DNA from: Arachnopeziza araneosa
Taxonomy: Eukaryota > Ascomycota > Leotiomycetes > Helotiales > Arachnopezizaceae
Assembly: GCA_003988855.1 (NCBI GenBank)
Contig: QYAI01000028.1
Location: 62,001 to 126,000, forward strand
Direction of reading: 5' to 3'
Length of the DNA stretch: 64,000 nucleotides
The notes below the pieces were generated by a model, which worked only from the letters and a program-made list of their open reading frames with translations, was not told the DNA's origin and ran no database searches. Below, in pieces: positions 22,423 through 31,940 of this stretch; the first letter of the stretch is position 1; each line of letters begins with the position of its first letter. A program made the translations under genes and the position numbers.

Positions 22423-25012
22423 CTAAGCACCTTCAGATCCGAAATCCTCGGTCCACTTTGAATACTTCCCCAGCTCAGCCTCCGCCACCGATGGTCGAGA
22501 CTTGCTCACTGCAGCATGGAGATCTGCACCACTAAGAGACGGCTCAAGTAACTGCTCCGGAGACACTTGTGCCAGTCGCATAGGGATAGCGCCGAGTTCG
22601 TGGGGTTTGCAGGGAGTGAGTTTCTCTTCGCGATTACGAATGACCTATTTTCGTCAGTACAAAAGTCGGTAAATTCAAATGGAGAGAAAGGCAATAATGT
22701 AAGGTTCAATACCTTCTTGAAATGGGTAGCAGAAGTAATTTTTTTCACAGGAATCATAAGCGCGTCCTGAATGACAGAAGCAATATCACTCCCAGAGAAA
22801 CCCTTCGTAATTGCTCCAAGATTCTTGTAATCACCAGGTTTCAAGTCAGTTTCCATGTCTCCAAATCCAGTTTCGAACATTCGGGTTCGAGCTTTGGCAT
22901 CTGGAAGCCCGATATGGATGCGTTTCTGGAAGCGTCTCCTCAAAGCAGGATCCAGTTTCCAGGGCAGGTTGGTAGCTGCTAGAACAAGAACCCCGGCTGT
23001 ATCATTCCCAACTCCATCCATCTGTACGAGAAACTCCGTTTTCATCCCCGAGAGGTATTTTTCTGCAGACCCTGCATCATCTCGGGCGCCTCCCATGGCG
23101 TCGATTTCGTCGATGAAAATGATGGCGGGTGTACTTTTCCGTGCCTTCTTGAACAAGGCTCTGACAAGTCTGTATAAATTAGCATATGATGCATTGATAT
23201 TCGGGATCCACGTACTTCTCGCTCTCACCAATCCATTTGGACATAATAGAACTACAGCTAATACTGAAGAATGTGCACTTGATCTCGGTGGCGCATGCTT
23301 TTGCAAGGAAGCTTTTCCCAGTACCAGGTGGCCCAAAAAGAAGAATGCCTTTCCTGGCCTTGCGTTTCCCGGTGAATAGTTGAGGGTATCGGATGGGGAG
23401 AATGACTGCTTCATTTAATTCTTCCTTTGCCTGCTCCAAACCAGCAACATCATCCCAGAGCACATTTGGGCTTTCAGTGATGATATTGCCATCTAGTGAG
23501 CTTGACAATTCTTCATCGTAGTCGTCGTCTTTCTTCTCTGGCTTACTGCGCGAGGTGCTGTTATTTTTGGGGTTGCTTGTGAGAGGATTGTTAGTTGAAT
23601 AGTTGTTGGCTGAGGGCCCGCTGCTCGAGGGTCTGATGATTGAGGGCCCGCTGCTTGAAGGTCTGATGATTGAGGGCCCGCTGCTTGAAGGTCTGAGGGT
23701 CGAAGGACCACTTGAAGATGATGGTCTGTTAGGCAAAGCCGGCGGAGAGAGATTCAACCGTGAGAGGTCTAGAAGCTGCTCATCATCCTCCACAGGATTT
23801 ACCCAGTTCAATCCACCAGCTTTGACAGTCTGCTTCCAGTCCTCGTCCTCGCAAGTGATATTGATCATTTCCCCTTTCCTATTGGTGGTCTGCGCCTTCA
23901 AGGTAACTGAGTGACTGCTATCATAGCATTTCTTCCCTCCCCAAGTTGGTTTTTCTCCGCATATGTAGCATAGATCGAAATCGCCACCACGGCAGACTGA
24001 GCAATGGAAGTATGCCCCATCGACTGTTTGGCCACAGCCATCACAATTTACACTTCCTTGAATTCGGCTACCCCAAAGTGTAACCCAGTTGCGTGGGAAT
24101 AGCCCGCTCTGACCTTTCTCATTGGTGCCTGTCGGCCAGTCCGCAGTCTTCTGTTTTATTTTAGTGATCCGTTCGCCCTTTCGGAAAGTAAACGCTGTCC
24201 CAGAGTTTGACGGACGAGAGTACAAGGCCCATCCAATCACACTTTCTCCAGCCGGAATTGGATTTGAGTTGTTAGCAGGAGATAGCGTGACTTGAGGGGC
24301 TTGAACAGTATGTGACACAGGAACTCTTCCCTCCCCTACCTCACGTAGAAGAAGGGGTGTCAAAATACCACTCGGCTTGATTTTCCACGAAGCCCAACTT
24401 TCCAAACCATAATTCTTCGTCCAGTTCAAATAGTAATAAGTCTCATCCCAATGGCATAGAGTTGATCGTTTGTCTAGGGTGAAACCAAGTCCGATCTGTG
24501 TTCGAATAACAGTCACAACGTTCTCTGGTAATCCGATCCATCTATGTTCCCCAGTATCCAAGACGGCAAGAACGGCTCCGTTAGCGCCGAAAAAGACCCA
24601 TTTGAGGCGTGAGCGCTGTCTACTGTAGCCAGCGGAGCCGCGAGTTTGCATCAATCCATTTGCCAAGGTGTGGAAATTCTCATGAAAACTGCCAGCCATG
24701 GAGAGTCTTGCAGTTCCATCATTGTAGCGAACAAACCAACCACCTTCTGGAGAGAAGTTGAGATGGTCAACTTGTTGTATAGTTATCCCGTAAAGATTGG
24801 AAGGACTTGTATCTGAAACAAGATTTGGGACCTGGCTTTGAATGACTAATCCAAGTCATTCAGCTTGGAACAACTGAGATCCGGCATGTCTACTTACAGG
24901 TGCCATTTTGTTGCAGGAAACAACAGAGTCCGTCTGGCCCGGTTGAGAACCATTGGATCGTGTTTGCCGTCAGAGTCTGGTTCTCAAAAAATGATGAGAA
25001 CGATGTGGGTAA
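22423..25012 (-). CDS. SH3-ZZ-AAA (VPS4-like) ATPase fusion protein
   Basis: Exons on the minus strand: 24898 and above (5' end unresolved), 24845-23216, 23169-22713 and 22644-22423. All listed junctions are phase-consistent, with donors GTAAGT, GTACGT and GTATTG. The N-terminal 200 or so residues hold Trp-rich units (GGWFVRYNDGTARLS, KWVFFGANGAVLAV) resembling a propeller-like sensor region; I cannot assign a family. Next is an SH3-like domain (GWALYSRPS .. FRKGERITKI .. GLFPRNWVTL) and a ZZ zinc finger (CDGC .. CSVC .. CYIC .. HSV). A Pro/Ser repeat linker leads to a VPS4/katanin-type AAA module: WDDVAGLEQAKEEL, Walker A FGPPGTGKS, Walker B IIFIDEIDAM, ATNLPWKLDPALRRRF. The last exon gives the VPS4-type C-terminal helix. 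The N-terminal exon(s) may extend to an ATG near 25248. It may remodel ESCRT-like or other assemblies. Confidence 0.8.
23615..23704 (-). repeat. 30-nt in-frame tandem repeat, three units
   Basis: Three consecutive 30-nt units at 23615-23644, 23645-23674 and 23675-23704 encode ten-residue units of the type RPSSSGPSII in the linker between the ZZ finger and the AAA domain. Units 1 and 2 differ at only a few positions. Copy number could vary between strains. Confidence 0.85.
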
Positions 25013-25467
25013 GTTCTGGCTATAAAGACCCAATTAATACCCTTCTAATGGTCTGAAACTGATGCGTGGAACTTAGTATAATGGTGCTCTCACGCCGGGA
25101 AAATATCAACATGGTGTCTTGGAGGTAAGGCTGAGGCATGCATAATATGAGAGAGAAAAGGAGAAAGTCGGGGGACAAACTAAGCATTCCAACTGCGATT
25201 CCCAATAGCCCAGGATTCAGCGTCCGACCCAAAAAGAAAGTACGACATAGTTGACGATTCCTCTCCAACTGAGGTGGGGTTGAGAGAGAGCTGAAGCTGA
25301 GCATCGTTTGCTGGTTGTGGCTCAGCACGCGTTACTTAAAAAGGAAATTCATGTGACTTTTGATGTTGCTTTTTTTCAGCTGGACACTTGGCGCCAATAG
25401 CTGAGGAAGAAGTGGACGGTTTGTGGAGGAGGGTAAGTGAAGATGGAATATAAACCTTACTATATTA
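25013..25467. other. Probable 5' exons of the SH3-ZZ-AAA gene plus spacer
   Basis: On the minus strand an ATG at 25248 starts MSYFLFGSDAESWAIGNRS before a stop, which would suit an N-terminal Trp-containing exon. A second open piece lies at 25020-25130. I could not join these to the exon at 24898 with certain splice sites, so the region is left unassigned. Confidence 0.35.
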
Positions 25468-26796
25468 TTATGACCACATGCAAGCACTACTTTCAACATA
25501 ATCTGCTCGAACTCCATACAGTTTACTCAATCCATCATCCCAGACCTCACCATCCAGCTTTCCCTCGTGATGACCAGCAAGCTGCTCTCTCCCCAACGCG
25601 ATATTCCACGAAAATGGGCTGTGTCCGACCCCGGCAAATTCTTGTGCTTTCGTCAAAACCAGATAATCCACCAGGGCTCTCTGGTCATACTTCAATCTCT
25701 GTAACTCAGCCAAATCCTTCCCTTCAAGTAAATCTTCCTTATGCATGACTCCTATGCTGAACCGCTCGGCATCCTGGGCCAATTTCTGTACCTCATCGAG
25801 GTTCCCAGATGCCACGTACAAGATAGGAATATGGGACTTGGTGGCCTGTTCGAGATAGGCAGAGGCTTGTGCATTGTAGTGACTGAACAAAATATCCGAG
25901 TTGTGCCTCTGCTCCAAAAATGGGTTCTCAGTCCCTAGATGAGCTCCTAGGAAGGAAGGATTCATCACACGGTCGGAGATGTTTACTGGTAGATCATAGC
26001 TCTCTTTCATCGCATGTAAGGTCTTTGTGGCCAAGTCTCGCACGTCCGATCGAAATTTGAGGATGTTGCCAAAGGTATGAGCAAATGCATGGCCATCAGA
26101 ATGGGTTGGATAATGTAGAAAGGACTGCTCGAGATCGATGATGATCGGTTCTTTCTCTGGATACGGCGCCATATGCTCCTCGATCCACGCCTTCAGCCGC
26201 ATTGGCCATTCTTCTGGATGCTCCAAACCTGCCGTGGGAACATTTGTAAACAGACTCTCTGGCAACAGACCTCTCCTTCGACCACCAACCGTCTGTTCCA
26301 TATGCCTGATCAGCAGCAGACCTGGACAGGACTTCCGCAGCGAATCCGCAAAATGGTTCTTGTCGAACATATACTCCAACCCCTGCCTACCCCATCCATG
26401 CCTCTTACGCACATGTTCATGATCGCCCATCTCGTCCTCCATCTCCCGTATCGCAATATTCGGTAGTACCAACGCTCCTCCCGCCGAAATGGCATAGCGG
26501 ACACAGTTGAGGATCGAGTTTCGCACATTGCCTACTCCGCCATGATTGTTATCGCAGGTGAAAACGAGACTTGAGTTCCACTTCGTAGAGGCACAGATAT
26601 CGCGGATGGCTTCTGAGTCCACCGAGGGGAAGTCAAAAACGTCGTGGTGTGAGGTCCAGCTCGTAGGAGTAATGGAGGATATTATTCTGCGCGGTGAGGT
26701 TTGTTCAGGTGAGACGGCTGCCCAGAGCCAGAGAGTGATGAGGGCGACGCCGCCCAGGACGACGTATCTACGATTGAGACCTTGTGGGATGGCCAT
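25468..26796 (-). CDS. O-fucosyltransferase-like type II membrane glycosyltransferase
   Basis: Single exon, 442 residues. A short N-terminal cytosolic tail precedes one membrane helix (VVLGGVALITLWLWAAV, residues about 12-28), then a lumenal domain, the type II topology of Golgi glycosyltransferases. The motif HGGVGNVRNSILNCVRYAISAGGALVLP resembles the nucleotide-sugar binding entry of GDP-fucose protein O-fucosyltransferase-like proteins in fungi. A C-terminal motif, FAGVGHSPFSWNIALGRE, matches the conserved S-x-F-S-W segment of that group. Acceptor and donor sugar cannot be read from the sequence. The gene ends about 220 bases from the possible start of the SH3-ZZ-AAA gene; both are on the minus strand. 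Confidence 0.65.
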   Translation of the reverse strand: MAIPQGLNRRYVVLGGVALITLWLWAAVSPEQTSPRRIISSITPTSWTSHHDVFDFPSVDSEAIRDICASTKWNSSLVFTCDNNHGGVGNVRNSILNCVRYAISAGGALVLPNIAIREMEDEMGDHEHVRKRHGWGRQGLEYMFDKNHFADSLRKSCPGLLLIRHMEQTVGGRRRGLLPESLFTNVPTAGLEHPEEWPMRLKAWIEEHMAPYPEKEPIIIDLEQSFLHYPTHSDGHAFAHTFGNILKFRSDVRDLATKTLHAMKESYDLPVNISDRVMNPSFLGAHLGTENPFLEQRHNSDILFSHYNAQASAYLEQATKSHIPILYVASGNLDEVQKLAQDAERFSIGVMHKEDLLEGKDLAELQRLKYDQRALVDYLVLTKAQEFAGVGHSPFSWNIALGREQLAGHHEGKLDGEVWDDGLSKLYGVRADYVESSACMWS

Positions 26797-27786
26797 TTTG
26801 ATCGTGGATTTCCCTCGGAGGGATGGGAAGAGTGTTGAGGAAGAAAGGATGCCATTTTTAAAGGTAGCATGAGCTCCTGGCTATAGACTACGCGTTTGAT
26901 GTTCTGCTGCTCTTTGGGGTTTTGGAGTGTTTGAGATTATCCTGGTTGAAGATCCGAGAGTGCAGCGGGAAGTTGGCGTGTATTTAGCGATGATCGTCAA
27001 CGATCTTCTCTTCCTACAGTTCTACAACGCGTTCTGTCAACGGCCCCACGAACCATTCTCTCATCATACTATTTCGAAAAATAACATTCTGATCAATTAA
27101 AAACGACAAAACTCGTTTAGCGTCGCTGTGAGAAGGGAACTTCCAGCACGCAGACCCTCGCAACTCCGAACTTGTTTCACGCATCTCATGAAACAAGGTA
27201 CCTAGACAAAAATATCAAAGCTACTAAGAAGTCTCCAATAGAGCTTTGAATATATTTTAAAGGCATGACCTAGGGCTGTCACTGCTTGCGAGATGTAATT
27301 GCATAATCCAAGGTAGCACTGACGAAGATCAGGATGTAAAAAAGGTCAACCTGGAATCTTTCTGCTGCAAAAACCGTGGCATTGATTTTTGTTACATCGA
27401 TGCTGTAGAACCAATCTCTTTGTCTGCCTCCAACATACGTTCTGCTTTCACATGACCGAGTAGCCTTTTGAGATGCCTATAAATGGGTAATTTGTTTTTG
27501 GGCGCGGCTCTGTATCAAATCTGCAGCATGCGCCGAAGTTCACTTCTCAATTCTCCTGTTTCTACCTTTCATGCATTGTCGTGTGATGGATTTTTCAGAA
27601 CTGAATATTCAACAAAAGTTTCCCAGATTTTGTAATGTTATCTCATCAGACAAGCGGTTGCCAAACAGAAAGTTATCCTCACGTCTCCTTTTGAACCCCT
27701 AAGTTTAGTCATATGGCACCTCTTCTCATCGTGTCTCCTTTTTCGATGGAATTTGCTGACTGGCAATGAAGATGAGTGCATAGATC
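26797..27786. other. Intergenic, no supported gene
   Basis: About 1 kb between the glycosyltransferase promoter and the 3' end of the HET gene. Only short frames without domains are present. Confidence 0.5.
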
Positions 27787-29628
27787 TTAAGCCAAAAGAA
27801 CGTAAATTGTTGCCGCGTCCATTTGAAGTTTGAATTCATAGCCTTCCTCAAACCTAGGAATATTATCCACATGGCTTAGTATGTCATTTGGCCAGAAATC
27901 GCGGGTAAACAACGCTGTGCCGAAGACCTGAAACATTTTGTCTCGTCCTAAGGTTACGCGCAGGACAAGAGCTCTCTTGACTCCATGAATCAAGCAGACC
28001 AGATCTCCAGGCTGTGCTAGGCTGGACGCAATCCCCATTTTCCAAGGTGTTTCCTTGCGGTGGCAGCTTTTAATAAGAAAGAGATGTGAATTCCCGAGAG
28101 ACGGTGGAGGGTTACGAGGAGTGGTCGCGCTGGGTAGTTGTGGCGGGACAGAGCATTTCCGGTTTGCTTCTCGCATCGTGTCATCATAACCCCAAATTCC
28201 AGCTGTCCAACGAACATTGCTGACATGACTAAAACAAGCAGATGCTAACTTTGTATTGTCGGATTCTAATATCGAACGCATCAACATATTGTTCTCTTTA
28301 TGAGCTTCACCGAGCTCATTTCGGAAACTTTCCTGAATCTCGGTTGCCCACTGATCAGCTTTTTGCACACTGGAAATAATCCCCGTAGGGGATGGGCCAA
28401 TAGCTATAATGCATCCGAAAATGTAACCCTGAAGTTTGAAGACTCGAAAGCTATCAGGATCCTCTATGACGAGGGCTGAATTAGGTATTGGATCATATGG
28501 CTGCAAAGCTTGTTCAAGAGCTCCAAGATTAGCCCCAACCAGGAGACTTTTGATAAGTCCTCCAAACGAAATCACGTCCTGCTCTTCTAGCAGTCCTCGG
28601 CGATTCATGAACTCCATTGTGTCTGTCCAGACCGTGATGAGAGACTTGTTATAGTCCATAGGAAATCCATGGGCATCAGCTGCCAAGCCAACTAAGCCGT
28701 ATATTTTATCTCTTGGCTCTTTGCACAACGCCTCCCGGTGGTCCTGTAGTAGATTCCGAATTTGATGACTCCCAGTATACCTCTCCTGAAGAAGTCGATT
28801 CAACCTTAACGGACCCTCAAAACTACTGTTGTGCAGCGTGACGAATGCAATGAAGGCATTCCAATCCATAGCTAAATTCCCGAAACACACTTCTTTCTGT
28901 CGCGCTCGTCCAATTTCCTGGATTATCCACAGTCTATTCCAGTACCCGTCAGCGCAAAGCTCCTTGACCATCTCTCGCTGGGCACTTTTTGCTTGGCCAT
29001 CATCTTCGTTGTTTGATTTAACAATCGACATTCCAGACGTCTCTAATTGAGTGATATTCTTTGGGACTGTCGCTAGTTTCAGCAACTCATCCTGGCTAAG
29101 GCCTGTGGAGATAATGCCATCAATGGTTTGGGCTTTATTCTGGAACGAGAACCTCGAGTATTTTTTCCCTAGCCAAATGACCACCGTATGAGCCGTAAAG
29201 TATATCCACTTCATCATTGCCAATTGATGGTTGCGTTCTAGAACATCTTTTTGATTGATACAGATGGCATCGATCCACAGCGGCATCTGATTTCCAGATT
29301 CCTGGAGATAGTGAAGAGCATCCCACAGGTTTTGTCCGACGTGAAAATCTGTCCCGTTAAGTGATATTGATTTCTTTACAGTCTCATCTCCCCACATATA
29401 TGATAATGCTTTGTATTTTGGCCTGTCAGCAAATTTGACATGGATTAAGTCGCACGACAACAACCTATCGTGGACCATAGGTGATTTTATCTTTACAAGT
29501 CGAATAGAGTCTGCGTCTGGGTCTGGATTGAGTGGCTGATAAGTAAAGGCTTCCGGAAGCGGGAATTTGTTATGAGTAATCGGCAAGGAATCTACATATG
29601 TTCGACGTCGCGCTTGATTTGCTGTCAT
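27787..29628 (-). CDS. HET-domain (heterokaryon incompatibility) protein
   Basis: Single exon, 613 residues, ATG at 29628. The HET domain is at about residues 70-240, with the three expected blocks: YKALSYMWGDE, LWIDAICINQKD followed by NHQLAMMKWIYFTAHTVVIWLG, and WNRLWIIQEIGRAR. HET proteins are cytosolic effectors of nonself-triggered cell death in filamentous ascomycetes; the domain is TIR-like in fold in some members. No NACHT or repeat sensor is fused; the C-terminal half is of a common HET type, with a GLVGLAAD segment. The gene for a two-helix membrane protein starts about 1 kb upstream on the same strand and ends 368 bases before this ATG. Allelic specificity cannot be inferred from one haplotype. 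Confidence 0.92.
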   Translation of the reverse strand: MTANQARRRTYVDSLPITHNKFPLPEAFTYQPLNPDPDADSIRLVKIKSPMVHDRLLSCDLIHVKFADRPKYKALSYMWGDETVKKSISLNGTDFHVGQNLWDALHYLQESGNQMPLWIDAICINQKDVLERNHQLAMMKWIYFTAHTVVIWLGKKYSRFSFQNKAQTIDGIISTGLSQDELLKLATVPKNITQLETSGMSIVKSNNEDDGQAKSAQREMVKELCADGYWNRLWIIQEIGRARQKEVCFGNLAMDWNAFIAFVTLHNSSFEGPLRLNRLLQERYTGSHQIRNLLQDHREALCKEPRDKIYGLVGLAADAHGFPMDYNKSLITVWTDTMEFMNRRGLLEEQDVISFGGLIKSLLVGANLGALEQALQPYDPIPNSALVIEDPDSFRVFKLQGYIFGCIIAIGPSPTGIISSVQKADQWATEIQESFRNELGEAHKENNMLMRSILESDNTKLASACFSHVSNVRWTAGIWGYDDTMREANRKCSVPPQLPSATTPRNPPPSLGNSHLFLIKSCHRKETPWKMGIASSLAQPGDLVCLIHGVKRALVLRVTLGRDKMFQVFGTALFTRDFWPNDILSHVDNIPRFEEGYEFKLQMDAATIYVLLA

Positions 29629-29995
29629 TTTGAGCCTTATGGCGAATAGTCTCGGCGGCCACGAAGACGCGTTAATGAAATGGGAATTCCCAGGCTTATT
29701 ATGGAAACTCTCGAGTTGGTCGGTTGCTTACATATTCGAAACGGCTGCCCAGAACGGTATTCCAGCCCATGCCGAGTACGGCTATCCGTAAAGAAACTTT
29801 CCGATTTGTCGCTCATCCGTGAAAATCATTTTCCTTCTTGATAAGTGTTTCTAACAAGTTGTGATTCGGAAAGTGACTGGGAACAATTGTGGAGTACTGC
29901 ATCTGTTTGAGTTCTGACTAATTCAACCTATGGAGCTAGATAGAGATTCGAGTATGTGGTCTTTCTCCGACCCCATGGAATGGAGGCATAAAAGT

Positions 29996-30693
29996 TCAAA
30001 TGGGGCCATCAAAATCCAACACTTCTCCTTCTTTCTGGAGCTCGTATACCATAGGCCAAGTCTTCACCACCTTTGGAAGGTTCTCTAAAACATATACTTT
30101 AGGCTTTCTTTCGACTTCCACCCGACAATGTCCATTTCTGAACTCAAGTTGCCTAAACTCTGCCACCTTCGACAACGCCCTGGAGATTTCTGACATTTCA
30201 TCCACTGATGCTACCCGATGAGGGTTGAACACAAACGTAGCAGTCTCGTTCGGTGATTTGGAAGTGTCGCGATATACTGTACCCTCTTTGAATCCGGGAG
30301 GATACTTGGACTCGTTGCAATCCGGTTCGTCTTGAGCCTTTCGCCCTCGATTCTGAAGATTTGCGTACATTTTCAGGATCGTAAATGCGGCTCCAACAAT
30401 GACAGAGAGGCCAGCGACACACATTGTATCTAAGACGATGAAGGTACTTGGTGGAATCCGGGTCTCCTCTCGGATGGCAATGCATGCATCCTTATAGATG
30501 GCAAGAATTATGGAAATTAGCAGCAAGCTTGATAACACGCTGAGAAGGCAACGGGCCCGCCGATCCTCTGTTTCAGTTAGAATATGAGGTGCCACCCCCG
30601 AAGTTTTGGAGATGTACCTCTCTTTTCCTGCTGCAGAACGTCTTCTATGCAGCCTCCTCCTTCTGGCTCTTGGGCGAGGCTATTGGTATCCAT
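29996..30693 (-). CDS. Two-helix membrane protein of unknown function next to HET gene
   Basis: Two exons: 30693-30618 and 30567-29996, with a 50-nt intron (GTACAT..ACAG), give 215 residues. The start is the ATG at 30693; the frame without the intron has only GTG, so splicing explains the start better. A 25-residue acidic N-terminus precedes helix 1 (LLSVLSSLLLISIILAIY). Helix 2 is STFIVLDTMCVAGLSVIVGAAFTIL. A 120-residue hydrophilic C-terminal domain follows, with basic and acidic patches. I do not recognise a family. Its position directly upstream of the HET gene, on the same strand, could mean a functional pair, but tandem position alone is weak evidence. Confidence 0.68.
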
Positions 30694-31940
30694 CTTCTAT
30701 TCATACCGTGATATGGTTGTATGTTATGTTTTGATTGAAAGTGTTTCAATTTTGGAAGTGCGAGTGCAATTTATTTTGTGGGTGGACACCATGTTAGCTA
30801 GTTGCAATCCGGTCACGTCGACAGCCCGCATGACGCTGACACGTTATTATATCCTCGGCTAACTCAACCTTTGACAATATCTTCCTTTTTGTGAGGTGAA
30901 TTTCAAGTTTGGAGTCTTGTAAATCCATCTGTGTCTGATATTTAAAAATTTTCTCAAATCTTTTTTCGTGGTTTAGCATAGATCGCTGCTTATCAGTAGC
31001 CAAATCTCCCTACCAGAACAGCCGGTAATCACGATAGTTCCCCCAAAAAATTATCGCACCAGGCATCACAACTAATTTATGGCTCACTGTCAATTATCTT
31101 TCATTATCACTTCTTCAATTCGCCAATTTAAGACAGTTCTGAAGGGAGAGTCTTTAACAATTTAACGTAGACGATAACTGAAGACATTTAAAATCTTATC
31201 TCTATGTGCAGTAAATATTTGTTTGATGACTTGAAATACAGAAGCATGCTACAAATTATTGCATCTCCTGGGATAGGTTCACAAGAAAGAGAACCTTACC
31301 ACTTGTCTTGAGAGCACAAAGAATCTGTATGAGAAGATATGCCACATGTTGCATCTTCTTTCTCACTGTTCGAACAGCAAGGCATGCTTCAACCATTCTC
31401 TTTCATACCAAGAGATTGTGTTGGACGAGAGTAAGTTGAATTCCATCTTTAAATAGAATTATTGACATAACCTACTTGGATATTCTTGATTCAGCTTCGA
31501 GATTCCATCAGAATGTCAATTTCAGATTGTGACATTTGAGAACACGGTATTGGACTTGATGAGCTTGAGATAATTGTGATGAATAAATCATAAGAGAGAA
31601 TAACGAAATAACACCGGGGCCCAGTATTTATGTACACGAGGAGCTCGCAGGAGCTAAATCCAGAGCACGTGAACCCCTATTCTATGCGTGTAGGTGTCAT
31701 TCTCAGTGACACAAATATAATTTTTTTGGGGCAGACCTAAATTGAGAAATTTTCATATTTTCGACAAAGAGTGACTACAGAACTTATAAAATTCCCTCGT
31801 ATTAGCGACGACTATGAATTTTGCTAGTTGTAAGCTTTAGTGAAAGCTTCAAGATTTTTTCATCATGGTGACATGATATCAAGAAAAATGAAATATAATA
31901 TTCATGATCATGAAAAGTTTGGAAACATTCGAATGACAGT
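30694..31940. other. Intergenic, no supported gene
   Basis: About 1.2 kb, AT-rich, with TTTTTTTGGGG near 31715. Frames on both strands are short and lack domains. Confidence 0.55.

Noticed and set aside
25130..25248. Joining MSYFLFGSD exon to the SH3-ZZ-AAA gene
   Set aside because: The sequence fits in flavour but splice sites and phase could not be placed with confidence, so it was left as a possibility only.
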